DNA of 49,234 nt from Desulfobacteraceae bacterium (GCA_021737545.1 JAIPDT010000004.1:1-49234), one strand, 5' to 3'. Counted from the first letter of the stretch, positions 9,626 to 18,615 are shown. Notes: generated by a model from the sequence alone, not told the origin. A program made the numbers and translations.

Positions 9626-9661
9626 CCTGCCGGCCCCAGAGGCTTATCGCGGACCGGCAGG
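9626..9661. repeat. 8-bp inverted repeat between uvrA and the lipoprotein gene
   Basis: CCTGCCGG at 9626-9633 pairs perfectly with CCGGCAGG at 9654-9661 across a 20-base loop. It lies between the convergent ends of uvrA (9582) and the lipoprotein gene (9683), so it could end transcription from either side. Neither side has a clear T-run directly after the stem, so a rho-independent terminator is only a weak reading. Confidence 0.4.
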
Positions 9662-9682
9662 ATAATGACAAAATCAAAATGG

Positions 9683-10027
9683 TTATTTTTGCATCGTTTT
9701 TTCAAATACTTTTTCGGATTTTTCCGCGGCTTTTTCAGCACGATCTGCGGCGGACTCGGAATCCATGGCTGCTGCTTTGGCACGTTGTGCAGACATTTCG
9801 GCTTCCTCTGCATACTTTTGAGAATCTTCGCAGCATTCTTCAGTCAAGGTCCGGTTGTAATCCGCCTTTGCAGAGGCCGCATCCGCCTTTTTCTCGATTG
9901 TGTCCACCCGCTCCTGCAGGTCATTTACCTGGGCGGTGGTGGCGCAGCCCGATGCCATGAGCGCTGCTGCAGCAACAAATACGGCCATGACGATCCACAA
10001 AGTTTTTCTTTTAATGCCGGTGTTCAT
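9683..10027 (-). CDS. Lpp/OprI-like coiled-coil outer-membrane lipoprotein
   Basis: A 114-residue lipoprotein. A hydrophobic signal (about residues 9-26) ends in the lipobox ASGC, giving a lipidated cysteine near residue 28. The rest is one alanine-, glutamate- and lysine-rich heptad coiled coil, as in Braun's lipoprotein and OprI. The last residue is lysine (KTMQK), the position through which E. coli Lpp is joined to peptidoglycan by L,D-transpeptidases. The gene directly upstream (25 bases) is such a transpeptidase, which supports a tether role by inference. The start is set by AAGGAGG 6 bases before the ATG at 10027. It is longer than E. coli Lpp and has two internal cysteines (TEECCED) that could form disulfides. 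Confidence 0.82.
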   Translation of the reverse strand: MNTGIKRKTLWIVMAVFVAAAALMASGCATTAQVNDLQERVDTIEKKADAASAKADYNRTLTEECCEDSQKYAEEAEMSAQRAKAAAMDSESAADRAEKAAEKSEKVFEKTMQK

Positions 10028-10052
10028 TGTTCGCCTCCTTTTTCATGTTGGG

Positions 10053-10994
10053 TTAAGGTTTTGCAATAATACCGACGGGTGCGGGCACACCGTTTTCTTC
10101 TGCAACCGCTCGGTAAAGTCTTTTATGATCAACGCCGGTCAAAAGCTCCCTTTCCTTTAAAAGCGATTCAGCATGCTTATACATATCAGGAATTATATCA
10201 TGAATGTCAGGGTGAATTTCAACAAAAATCTTGTCATCCCTAATACCTACTTTAACAGGTTTATACACGATTTCAACTCCGGTGCCGACCTCGACCTCAT
10301 AAAAAAAAGATTTTATATGCTCCGGGTACATCCTGAGGCATCCATGGCTGACCCTTCTTCCGATGCCCCAGGGGAAGTTGGTACCGTGAATGCCGATATT
10401 ATCAATCGCCAGTCCGATCCAATAGTCGCCCAGGGGATTGGCCGGGCCGGGAGGCACTATGGCGCGGCCGAGCTTCTCCCTCATATCCGGAGGGACCGTC
10501 CAATCAGGATGCCGGATCAGGGCTGCAACTCTCGTGTCAGTAAGGGGAGTTTTAAATCCCTGCCTGCCTATGCCGATCGGATAGGTTTTTACAAGCTTTT
10601 GCCGGGGTATAAAACGATACAGGCGCATTTCCGGTATATTAATCACCACGCCCTCATGCCGGGCGGGCGGAAGAATCCAAACTGAAGGAATATCGATTTT
10701 TTCACCCTTTGGGGGCGCCCAGGAATCCATGTCCGGGTAAAGAAGCGCGATTTCATTATATCCAAGTCCGTATTCCCTGGCAATATCGAGCAGGGTTTCG
10801 CTTTTTTTTATAACATGGGGCTGCATGAAGCCTATCACGTTCATTGCCGGGGCAGCCCCCTTTTCCGCACTCGCCTTCCAGTACCGGAAAGCGCCCCCGC
10901 CGGCTGCTGATGCTGCAAAAGCGCCGCAGAACAGAACAAAAAAACCGCTAAAAAGAGATAAAAAGCAGAATATAACGCTGTTTTTATACCGCAT
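10053..10994 (-). CDS. L,D-transpeptidase (YkuD/ErfK family)
   Basis: A periplasmic enzyme making peptidoglycan 3-3 crosslinks or lipoprotein-peptidoglycan links. An N-terminal signal or anchor (MRYKNSVIFCFLSLF) is followed by a LysM-like stretch (HVIKKSETLLDIAREYGLG). The catalytic YkuD domain has HGTNFPWGIGRRVSHGCLRM with the nucleophile near Cys219. I chose the ATG at 10994 (313 residues), which gives a clean signal peptide. A TTG at 11009 would overlap the upstream phosphoesterase stop and add five residues. Neither start has a strong ribosome site. It is co-oriented with the phosphoesterase upstream and the lysine-ended lipoprotein downstream, its possible substrate. The ErfK/YbiS/YcfS type is the closest functional analogy. 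Confidence 0.9.
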   Translation of the reverse strand: MRYKNSVIFCFLSLFSGFFVLFCGAFAASAAGGGAFRYWKASAEKGAAPAMNVIGFMQPHVIKKSETLLDIAREYGLGYNEIALLYPDMDSWAPPKGEKIDIPSVWILPPARHEGVVINIPEMRLYRFIPRQKLVKTYPIGIGRQGFKTPLTDTRVAALIRHPDWTVPPDMREKLGRAIVPPGPANPLGDYWIGLAIDNIGIHGTNFPWGIGRRVSHGCLRMYPEHIKSFFYEVEVGTGVEIVYKPVKVGIRDDKIFVEIHPDIHDIIPDMYKHAESLLKERELLTGVDHKRLYRAVAEENGVPAPVGIIAKP

Positions 10995-11005
10995 AGGAAA
11001 CAAAA

Positions 11006-11500
11006 TCAATCAAGGGTTAGACGGGTTACAGTTCTTTCACTGGTCTCTACTATGCAGAAACCCGGATCATCCGCCTTGCCCATTACGTCCCCTGGGTTTA
11101 GCAGAATGGTGTTGCCTGTCTGTTTCTGAGAAGGCATATGCGTATGCCCGAAGCAGACCAGGTCGTATTTGTCGGTTGCCGCCAGTCCTTCGGCGAATTG
11201 GGGCTCGTGGGTAAATGCGATGGAAAAGCCGTGGGCGTCCATTTCGCCCAGGATTCCGTAAAGGGTGATAAGCCCGTTGCTGTTGTCAGCGGTTTTCGTC
11301 AGAAGATACCTGTCACCGTCGTTGTTGCCGAACACACAGTGAACCGGTATACGGGCTTCCCGAAATTCCTTGAACATAAACGGAGCGATAACATCACCGC
11401 AATGGATTATCGCCTCGACATGTTGTCCGGCTATAAGCTCAAGCGCTTTGCGCACATTCCGAATGTTGTCGTGGGTATCGCTCAACACCGCGATTTTCAT
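11006..11500 (-). CDS. YfcE/MJ0936-type metallophosphoesterase
   Basis: A 164-residue calcineurin-like phosphoesterase of the small YfcE/MJ0936 family. The metal-binding motifs appear in order: SDTHDN (N-terminus), HCGDV, GNND, FTHEP and GHTHMP. It has the usual family length. Family members hydrolyse phosphodiesters in vitro with Mn2+; the physiological substrate is unknown, so I give no specific reaction. The ATG at 11500 has AGAGG about 7 bases upstream. Its end meets the transpeptidase start, so the two are probably cotranscribed. Confidence 0.88.
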   Translation of the reverse strand: MKIAVLSDTHDNIRNVRKALELIAGQHVEAIIHCGDVIAPFMFKEFREARIPVHCVFGNNDGDRYLLTKTADNSNGLITLYGILGEMDAHGFSIAFTHEPQFAEGLAATDKYDLVCFGHTHMPSQKQTGNTILLNPGDVMGKADDPGFCIVETSERTVTRLTLD

Positions 11501-11592
11501 AAACGCCTCTTTACAAATATTATTTCCAAAAAATCAATAGCACTGCAGAGCACCCAATATACTCTTATTTTTCGCTGGATTATTTATAATTT

Positions 11593-11639
11593 GATGGTTT
11601 CGTAAAAAGCAATCTATACCGTCGTGACGGTATTTTTGC
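11593..11639 (+). repeat. 47-base dispersed repeat, copy 1
   Basis: The copy begins gatggtttcgtaaaaagc and ends cggtatttttgc, with a central hairpin ACCGTC-GT-GACGGT. It matches the reverse complement of 27399-27445 at 43 of 47 positions. It lies in the 223-base gap between the tamA end and the phosphoesterase start, where I see no gene. Confidence 0.8.
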
Positions 11640-11723
11640 TTACCAATCTATCATAATTTATTATATTAAAATTTTCAACCATTAGAGCGATACCGATTTC
11701 GAGCAATATGAACCATCATCAAA

Positions 11724-14564
11724 TCAAAAGGTATAGCCGATTGAAAAGTGAAAAGCGCCGGGGCTTTCGCCGGGTTTGCGGTCCAGTTTCCATCCGTACA
11801 TGCCGCCGATCGGACCGATAGGGGTGATGTAGCGCAAGGCAAGGCCGGCTGATTGCCGGAATTCATCGGAGCCGGCATCAGTCTGCGGATCGCGGACAGC
11901 GCCAGTATCGTAGAAAAGGGCCGCCTCAAAATTCAGGCCCAAATCGAAACGAGCTTCCATGCTGCCCAGCAGAGCGGTTTTCCCTCCCACGGGATTGTTG
12001 TCCTCGTCTACCCGAAGCCTGTTTTCGGAAAATCCGCGCACGTCCGCCGTTCCGCCAAGAAAAAAGAGCTGATCGTCAGGTACGCGTTTGTTTCCGCCGT
12101 ACGGATCGATATGGCCCAGGCGGCCGTGGAAGGCCATGGTGAATCTATCCAGCGGAGAATGATACCAGCGGGCATCAAGCCGGTACCTGAAAAAATCGTC
12201 CAGAGCGTTGTCCAGTCCACGGGACGCATCCACTGTTATTGATGCGCGCACCCCGCGGGTGGGCCGCAGAAACGAGTCTGTGCTGTTATAGGAAAGGCCC
12301 GGCGATGCCGCCAGGATAGAACGGCGTGAATACTGGTCGGCATCCTGTTCGGGCACAGGCTGATCATCGGTACGGTACTGCTCCCTGGATTCAAATTTAA
12401 AATTAAGAGCGGCGGTCAAACGGGGGGTAAGCGGTCTGGAAAATCCAAGGGATGTCCCGTATGTACGTACCCCGAAATCCTTATTCAGTTCCTCTGTTTT
12501 TTCAGTGTACAGGTTTGTGCCTGCTGAAATCCGGGTACCCAGAAACCTCGGTTCATTTAAATCCAGCTCCGCTCTGTAGCCTATCTGGCTCCACTCCAGG
12601 CCTGCGCGCAGCTGCTTGTTCAACCCCAGCAGGTTGCTGTTGCCGGCAGCGGCATTGATGTATAACAGCCTGCGGGTATCGTATCCGGCGGCCAGTTCGA
12701 CAAAATAAGGCTTGATTTCCCGTATTTCAGCAAGCATATCAACCCGCCTGCTCTTTTGCTCCAGACCAAACGTCTTGAATCCCGCGGAATCCACGGCATT
12801 AAGACTTCGGATGTTGCGCTGGGAGGCAAGCAATTCCGAGAGGGAAAACGGAGCTCCGGACTTGATTTCCATCTCTCTGGCCAATATCCCTGGCCGGGTC
12901 TTAAAATTGCCTGCAAAATACACCTCCCCCATCATCGCTTGCGGGCCGGGCTTAATAGTGTATGTGATGTATGCCTCTGTGTCGTCCCGGCTGATATCGA
13001 TCAAAGGTTCAGCCGTAACGTGGGGATACCCCTTTTCCGATACCGCGGCCGCCAGCGCGTTTTTGTCCGCCTTTATCAGGTGACTGCGAAACGGCGTGCC
13101 CGGCTTCATTTCGAATATTTCAGCAGCCCGATCCGGGCAAAGCGGGTTTTCCCCTTTTATAGAGACACTGTTGACAATGGTTTGAGGACCTTCCTCGATC
13201 CGGATCTTCACCGAAGCCCCGACTATTCCTTCACGCTCCTGCGCCGCCCTTATTTCAACGGCTTTTTCAACTGATGCGTTCATGTAGCCGGCGTTCAGGT
13301 AAAGAGCATTTATGGCCCTTATGTCTTCTTCCAATGTTTCCGGCATATACACACCTTTGTGGAGACCCTGGGGCGGGGCGGTGAGCATCTGTTTTTTTAT
13401 TTTTTCCTTGTCAAACGCGCTGTTGCCGGAGATGGAAACCGATTCCACCAGGTAGCGCGGGCCTTCCCGGATTATAAATCGAATATTTTTCACCTTCCGT
13501 TCCTGACCGGCGGATGAAAATTTTTCTTCCCCCTTGATCTCCGCGTCCAAATATCCCGCTTTCCTGTATCGTTTTTTCATGTTGCGGATGCTTTTTCGAA
13601 GACCCTGGGCATCTTTATTGCCCTGGGTAAAAAATACAAGGTCCTTTCTTAAGGTAAAATCCCGGAAGGCCCGGTTGCCTGCAAAGCTCACCCGGTAGAG
13701 CGGGCCTTCGGATATGCGGATTCTGATCCGTACCGCCCCGGTATCCGGGTTTTTTTCAACTTCTGATTCGATTTCGGCCTCTGCGTAACCCTTTTTTCGG
13801 TAAAACTGCCGCAGCGTCTTTATGTCCCGTTCCAGATCCTCCGGGACAAATCTTGAGGCTGCTGCAAAAAGCATGGAAGACTGCCAGGTTTTGAGCCGGA
13901 TTTTGAGGCGGGCTCCTGAAAAGGCTTGATTGCCGGCAAAACTCACGGATTCCACCCTGTAAAATCGTCCTTTGTCAATTTCGACATCAACGATGCAGTG
14001 ACCGTCTTTGCCATTTTTATCGCAGGAAAGCAAAACCTGCGGGTTAATATAGCCTTGCTTTAAAAACAACGACTTAATCGATTTTTCCTGTTCAGAAAAT
14101 TTTTCCTGCACACATGGATCACCGACTTCCATACTCATGGCATTGAGGATTTCCTTTTCCAGCAAAGGGAAGCCTCCGCTGACCCTTATTTCCCGGACCC
14201 TTGCAAATGATTTTAGTCTGAAAACGATAACAATGGAGTCTTTCGACCAGTCCGGATCCGGGACCTCGATTGCTTCAAAGAGCCCGGATCGTTTGAGAGC
14301 GGACACGGACATTGAAAACCGGGCATCTGAAAATACCTCTCCTTCCTGCAGATATATAAGGCTCCGGGCGATTTGAGCCATTCTTTCCGGATTTCCGGGG
14401 CCGCGGGTGATTTCAACACGGATCTCATCAACAATTGGGGCGGGTTTTTCGGGCCGGCATATGCCCGGGGGAAAAAGCATGAGCGCTGCCGTCCAAAATA
14501 CGGCCCATAGAGCAAGACGGCCGGCAAGTCGGGCTTTGATGATTTCGGCAAGACCCCTTTTCAA
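11724..14564 (-). CDS. tamA: BamA/TamA-family outer-membrane assembly protein
   Basis: A 946-residue Omp85-superfamily protein. An N-terminal signal sequence (about residues 15-36) is followed by a long periplasmic part with repeated POTRA-type units; phrases such as GYAEAEIESEVEKNPDTG, GYLDAEI and GYMNASVE mark successive units, about six in all. The C-terminal half is a 16-strand-type barrel with FFLGGTADVRGF, the L6 region equivalent to the VRGF/Y motif. It ends in an aromatic beta-signal, FSIGYTF. Pairing with tamB suggests the TAM complex. More POTRAs than the three of E. coli TamA means a BamA-like paralogue is also possible. The start is a TTG at 14564, two bases after the tamB stop, so expression is probably coupled. 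Confidence 0.85.
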   Translation of the reverse strand: MKRGLAEIIKARLAGRLALWAVFWTAALMLFPPGICRPEKPAPIVDEIRVEITRGPGNPERMAQIARSLIYLQEGEVFSDARFSMSVSALKRSGLFEAIEVPDPDWSKDSIVIVFRLKSFARVREIRVSGGFPLLEKEILNAMSMEVGDPCVQEKFSEQEKSIKSLFLKQGYINPQVLLSCDKNGKDGHCIVDVEIDKGRFYRVESVSFAGNQAFSGARLKIRLKTWQSSMLFAAASRFVPEDLERDIKTLRQFYRKKGYAEAEIESEVEKNPDTGAVRIRIRISEGPLYRVSFAGNRAFRDFTLRKDLVFFTQGNKDAQGLRKSIRNMKKRYRKAGYLDAEIKGEEKFSSAGQERKVKNIRFIIREGPRYLVESVSISGNSAFDKEKIKKQMLTAPPQGLHKGVYMPETLEEDIRAINALYLNAGYMNASVEKAVEIRAAQEREGIVGASVKIRIEEGPQTIVNSVSIKGENPLCPDRAAEIFEMKPGTPFRSHLIKADKNALAAAVSEKGYPHVTAEPLIDISRDDTEAYITYTIKPGPQAMMGEVYFAGNFKTRPGILAREMEIKSGAPFSLSELLASQRNIRSLNAVDSAGFKTFGLEQKSRRVDMLAEIREIKPYFVELAAGYDTRRLLYINAAAGNSNLLGLNKQLRAGLEWSQIGYRAELDLNEPRFLGTRISAGTNLYTEKTEELNKDFGVRTYGTSLGFSRPLTPRLTAALNFKFESREQYRTDDQPVPEQDADQYSRRSILAASPGLSYNSTDSFLRPTRGVRASITVDASRGLDNALDDFFRYRLDARWYHSPLDRFTMAFHGRLGHIDPYGGNKRVPDDQLFFLGGTADVRGFSENRLRVDEDNNPVGGKTALLGSMEARFDLGLNFEAALFYDTGAVRDPQTDAGSDEFRQSAGLALRYITPIGPIGGMYGWKLDRKPGESPGAFHFSIGYTF

Positions 14565-14566
14565 TG

Positions 14567-17500
14567 CTACCTGAACTCCAGTCTATAACGCATTTCACCG
14601 CCAAACGCCCCTTCGGTGTCCTGATAGGCCTTTGCCGAGAGATTTTCCATAAGCTTATATACCGCAGTGCTCTGCTGAACCATCTCTCCTCCCTTTGTCG
14701 TCATGCCGTACTTGACCGTCAGCCGTCTGGACAACTCTTTTCCCAGGGTGACGCGAACCTCGTTTGAAACTTGCTCTTCATCGCCGTTCTGTTTGTATTC
14801 GAGCTCCACTATATCCAGGCCGGTACCCGCTTTAACCTGTTTTTCCAGCCTGCCTGCCAGCAGATCCGCCAGCATCTCTTCAGGCGAACGACCGGCCGTT
14901 GAAGTGCCTGCCAGCTCCCTGGTGGTTTTGCCGACTGCCAGAAGGGATAAAATATCGGCGTCTTCTTCGGGCGGATTGGACGAAAGACTGAAATCCAGGT
15001 TCTCAGGGGTTCCTGTCACCGACAGGGTGATTGTCCATTGCCGCACTAGGGATTCGGCTCTAATATCCACCTCGGGTTCTATCCGGTATGGATTGATAAA
15101 ATCAATAACCCCCTTTTTTACTTCAAATTCTGTGTTACGGTAGGCAATGGTCCCTTCGGTTATTTCCGCCCGTCCCGTAATAACCGGGCTCTCGAGCCTA
15201 CCACTGATGCTGAGCTGCGGCCGGATGGCGAGCAGGGCCAGGTTGTTGTCAAGCATGAGCGGATTGCGGTGCCCGAGGGAAATGTCTAAAGAGAGGTTTT
15301 GAAGAAAAGGCAAATCCAGGGCGGGCAGTTCCGCGCGGGGAGTTGTCTGACGATGACGCCTGCCTATATCCCCGGCTTTTTCAATCAAACTCAGATTGAC
15401 ATCCTTGAAATAATGCCCATCCACCAGTACTACAGCTCCGGTAAGAGATGCGGCCTGCGGCGTGCCGGAGAATTTCAGGTCGGTATTTATCCTCGTCTCC
15501 ATTACATCAGGTATCTGAACAGGCAGGGATTCGGCAGAAAACTCCAGGTCAGCACCGGCGGGTTTGAAATTTTCAAGATCCACGTTTCCGGCCAGATTGA
15601 AAGACCCGTTTTCAAGCTGACCCGAAATTCCGGCAATCCCGACCTGCTTTTTTGTCAGGACAATACTGCCGTTTACCCCATGCAGCCGCTGCATGGTCCG
15701 GTCAACAGTCATCTCCAGGTCCCGGAGCGCAACTTCTGCAGAAAAATCAGGGTTTTCCATCTTGCCGCGGATTCCGGCGGACAGCAAGAGCTCGCCTTTT
15801 ACGGAATGGATTTCCCCTGCGGCCATTGACTCTCCAAGCTTTGCCGGGAAAACTCCTTGTGCGGTTATGTCGATTTCCCGCTCCAGGTTGCCCGTTCCCT
15901 GGATATCTATATAACCCTGCTTTAACACGCTAATTCGGCTGCCGGGCATTAAAATTTCCCCGTTTTCCATGGAGGCGGTTAAATTCTCGGCAAATGCAAT
16001 TTCATCTCCCTGAAACATCAACCTCAGAGCTGAAACAGTCAGATGCGCCCGGGTGTTTTTGATCCGCCCCGTATTTCCCTCGGCCTCCAGGCGCCCCCTG
16101 ACCTGTCCGGTAAAATCCTGCAGGCCGGCGAGTTGAAAAAAAGGAGCAAGTTCGGTTTCCGGCAGTTTAGCTGTTACTGAAAAATCATGTTTTACCAAAT
16201 CGTATTCGGTGTGTATGGAAAAGGGGTCCTCAACTGCGACCCGCACGGCAGAACCCCGGAGATATGCATTGACGATTGTATCAGGAATTTCTTTTCCGCC
16301 CGCCGTCAGAGCCGAAAAGCGGAGATTTGCGTCCATCTCCGGGGAGTTAATGCTGCCGGCCCCTTCTGCCGATATCTTGACCCTTCCGGTCAGTTCAGTG
16401 TGTTCAAGCATTTTTAATTTTGTCAGCTCAATTGTATCCGATGTGACGGCCAGCTCATAGTTTCCGTCCGGGGAAACCCGGCCCCGTGCCTGCAGGGCCT
16501 GTCCGGGGACGAGAGAAATTTCAAGAGGTTCCAGGTAAATCTTTCCTCCGTCAATCCGGGATTTTAAATAAACCCCGGAAAGCTTCTGTACGCCGGTCTC
16601 CACCTGAGTTATCTCCGCAGTGAGGCTGCCCTGAAAATTTTTCAGGCTTCCGGCGGTCAGATCAAGATCGGCAGACAGGCCGCCGGCTGCCGCATCCCTG
16701 AATCCCGGATTCCGGGCCCGGATGTTTGCGCTTATCAAGGGCTGGAGAACAGGGCCTGATATGGTTGCCTGCAATTCTGCAGCATCCCCCCTGACGCCGG
16801 GGATTCCCAGGCTTGCTGCAAATTCTGCAAGGTCGGCTACTTTGACGGAAGTCTCCATGTTTATGGCATTTTCTGCGATATCGTATTCTCCTGCGGCCTT
16901 GAGGTTAAAACCGGTGCCGTCAATGCCGAGCGTGTCAAGCCCGAGCCTTTGCCCGGACAAATCAGCCCGCACAAGGACCCGCAGATCAAGGGGGTCGATC
17001 GATTCGGCCGCTGCGATATCATCCGTCCGGATTTCTGCATTCACCCCGGCACGCGCCGTGCCCGGAGAAATGCCGCTGCCTTCCAGGTTCAGGTTGCCCG
17101 ACAGATTGCCAGAAACGGGCGGTATCCCGGGAATCTCCGATAACCGGAGTTTGGCGGCTGCCAGATCAAATTTGTAGGAAACCGAGTCGAAATCTGCAGG
17201 CGGTGCCGTGAATCCGTCCGGAAACACTTGCTGTAAATCAATTGTCCCCGAGGATTCAATACTGCCGCCCGCCAGGGCCGCATCCATGCGCCGGACAACG
17301 GCTTTTCGATCCTTTATCCGGATTTGCCCCGCGGCTTTTCCAATTTCCATCCCTGCCAGCCGGCCGCCGTTGTAATCCAGGCTCAAAGAGACCTCGGGGT
17401 CTTCCGGCCTTCCGCTCGCCGCCGCCTTCAGGTTTATTGCGCCCGAAAGTTCCGTATCCAGCCCCAGCATCCGCCGGAGTTCAGAAAGCTCTGCGGAAAG

Positions 17501-18307
17501 CTCCATTTTGATATCCAGCAGGGGGCTGTCGAATATGTCGGATACCGAACCTGAAATCGCCAGACGCGAGTCAGGCACGCTTATTTCCAGTTTCAAAGGA
17601 TCGATGCGGCCTTTATCCAGAACTACTTGCATGGAAATATGAGTGATGGGAATATCCATTCTATAGGTGTTTATATGGCCGCCGCCGGCCGTCAGACTAA
17701 GTTTTCCGGCTTTATCCGCCAGTTCGACATCCGCGATCGTGATGCCGATATCCTTTAGCCGGGCGCGCGGGCCCGCCTTGCCCGGTTCCGATCCTTGTAA
17801 CTGAAAGGAAAAACTCCCCTCTTCCAGGACCAGTTTATTGATTCGAAGGTTTAATTCAGGGGACACCATACCGAATTCGTTTGAATTCGGTATGGTGTCC
17901 CCTGAATTCTCACGCCCGGCAAATGCCTCGATAAGATTAAGGCGCCCCTGGCGATCAACTGCCGGAAATGTCTCTGGTTTTTGGATGCGGACTGCTTCAA
18001 CCGTGATCCTGCCTGAGAACAGGTCTGTTATGCTGATGTCCGCAAACAGACTCCGGGTTGTAAGGATTGTATTTTCTTCGGCATCCAGGACTTTCAGCCC
18101 CAGGATTCTTACTTGTCCCTTAAGGATGGAGACGTGCTGTGTTTGCCAACTTACATGTCCGGCAATAGCCGGGTTTATCCGTTCCCGGAGCATGCGGCCT
18201 GCGGTGTCGGTGTTTACAAACACCTGAATCCCGGAAAAAACGGCCAGCAATAGCACCAGGAGAATGCCTGCAGTTATTGCAATTATTTTTATCAGCCAAC
18301 GTATCAT
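14567..18307 (-). CDS. tamB: TamB/AsmA-like translocation and assembly protein
   Basis: A 1246-residue envelope protein. One N-terminal membrane helix (about residues 5-28, IKIIAITAGILLVLLLAVF) is followed by a very long, repetitive beta-rich periplasmic part. The DUF490/TamB C-terminal domain has LDISLGHRNPLMLDNNLAL and FINPYRIEPEVDIRAES. TamB bridges inner and outer membranes and supports phospholipid transport and protein assembly with TamA, which is the next gene. I chose the ATG at 18307: the 53 extra residues of an upstream start have no domain and overlap a kinase remnant. A perfect 56-base palindrome (17853-17908) is read in frame as residues about 134-152, an insertion-like segment described separately. 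Confidence 0.85.
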   Translation of the reverse strand: MIRWLIKIIAITAGILLVLLLAVFSGIQVFVNTDTAGRMLRERINPAIAGHVSWQTQHVSILKGQVRILGLKVLDAEENTILTTRSLFADISITDLFSGRITVEAVRIQKPETFPAVDRQGRLNLIEAFAGRENSGDTIPNSNEFGMVSPELNLRINKLVLEEGSFSFQLQGSEPGKAGPRARLKDIGITIADVELADKAGKLSLTAGGGHINTYRMDIPITHISMQVVLDKGRIDPLKLEISVPDSRLAISGSVSDIFDSPLLDIKMELSAELSELRRMLGLDTELSGAINLKAAASGRPEDPEVSLSLDYNGGRLAGMEIGKAAGQIRIKDRKAVVRRMDAALAGGSIESSGTIDLQQVFPDGFTAPPADFDSVSYKFDLAAAKLRLSEIPGIPPVSGNLSGNLNLEGSGISPGTARAGVNAEIRTDDIAAAESIDPLDLRVLVRADLSGQRLGLDTLGIDGTGFNLKAAGEYDIAENAINMETSVKVADLAEFAASLGIPGVRGDAAELQATISGPVLQPLISANIRARNPGFRDAAAGGLSADLDLTAGSLKNFQGSLTAEITQVETGVQKLSGVYLKSRIDGGKIYLEPLEISLVPGQALQARGRVSPDGNYELAVTSDTIELTKLKMLEHTELTGRVKISAEGAGSINSPEMDANLRFSALTAGGKEIPDTIVNAYLRGSAVRVAVEDPFSIHTEYDLVKHDFSVTAKLPETELAPFFQLAGLQDFTGQVRGRLEAEGNTGRIKNTRAHLTVSALRLMFQGDEIAFAENLTASMENGEILMPGSRISVLKQGYIDIQGTGNLEREIDITAQGVFPAKLGESMAAGEIHSVKGELLLSAGIRGKMENPDFSAEVALRDLEMTVDRTMQRLHGVNGSIVLTKKQVGIAGISGQLENGSFNLAGNVDLENFKPAGADLEFSAESLPVQIPDVMETRINTDLKFSGTPQAASLTGAVVLVDGHYFKDVNLSLIEKAGDIGRRHRQTTPRAELPALDLPFLQNLSLDISLGHRNPLMLDNNLALLAIRPQLSISGRLESPVITGRAEITEGTIAYRNTEFEVKKGVIDFINPYRIEPEVDIRAESLVRQWTITLSVTGTPENLDFSLSSNPPEEDADILSLLAVGKTTRELAGTSTAGRSPEEMLADLLAGRLEKQVKAGTGLDIVELEYKQNGDEEQVSNEVRVTLGKELSRRLTVKYGMTTKGGEMVQQSTAVYKLMENLSAKAYQDTEGAFGGEMRYRLEFR
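17853..17908. repeat. Perfect 26-bp palindrome inserted in frame within tamB
   Basis: Left arm 17853-17878 and right arm 17883-17908 are exact reverse complements (26/26) around a GTTT loop. The arms contain GGGGACACCATACCG, a form resembling the ends of REP/RAYT-type palindromic elements, though no such transposase uses it here. On the minus strand it is translated as part of TamB, reading about NSGDTIPNSNEFGMVSPEL with no stop codon. Translated both ways, the two strands give nearly the same peptide because the unit is palindromic. It resembles the protein-embedded palindromic elements described in Rickettsia. Confidence 0.85.
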
Positions 18308-18480
18308 TCGGCCTGCGGGAGGTCGATTATCACGGTTGTACCTACTCCTTTCTCTGATTCCACACGGGGGTGCCCCCCTGCTACGGCATCCGGCATACTC
18401 TCTATCATGGAACGGTATTTTTGCTCGCTTTGTTTGAGAAGATAAGCGGTTTTTTCTGTTCGGCAACCGCTTTTTCCAGG
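18304..18480 (-). pseudogene. Internally deleted PAS histidine-kinase remnant
   Basis: One minus-strand frame reads YLLKQSEQKYRSMIESMPDA, the usual entry into a PAS domain of a sensor kinase. It then jumps directly to GGHPRVESEKGVGTTVIIDL-PQAE-stop, the usual C-terminal end of a histidine-kinase ATPase domain. The several hundred residues between (rest of PAS, HisKA, HATPase N, G boxes) are missing. Upstream, the phrase YLEKAVAEQKK in another frame looks like the preceding linker shifted at an A-run. The TGA stop (18304-18306) overlaps the tamB ATG as ATGA, so the kinase once ran into tamB. The rest of 18480-18615 shows only AT-rich leader sequence before nrdJ. Confidence 0.65.
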
Positions 18481-18615
18481 TAAAAAATAATCCGATACTT
18501 GCGGTATATTGTTTTTATATTATAATATTCCTTACAATTAAGGTTTACAAGTCCGTAATGGAAAGGCGTTGATAAAGTTCTCTTATTAATCGATTCTGTT
18601 ATCAGGTATTTACTT

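Noticed and set aside
9626-9661. Hairpin after uvrA as a rho-independent terminator.
   Set aside because: The 8-bp stem is perfect but the loop is 20 bases and no T-run follows on either strand, so I list it only as an inverted repeat.
17838-18227. Plus-strand ORF of 129 codons across the tamB palindrome.
   Set aside because: It is antisense to tamB, has no ribosome site or domain, and shares the palindrome peptide only because the unit is self-complementary.
18412-18425. A 14-base match to the end of the 47-base dispersed repeat.
   Set aside because: On the minus strand it encodes EQKYRS of the PAS entry in the kinase remnant, so coding sequence explains it; the rest of the repeat is absent.
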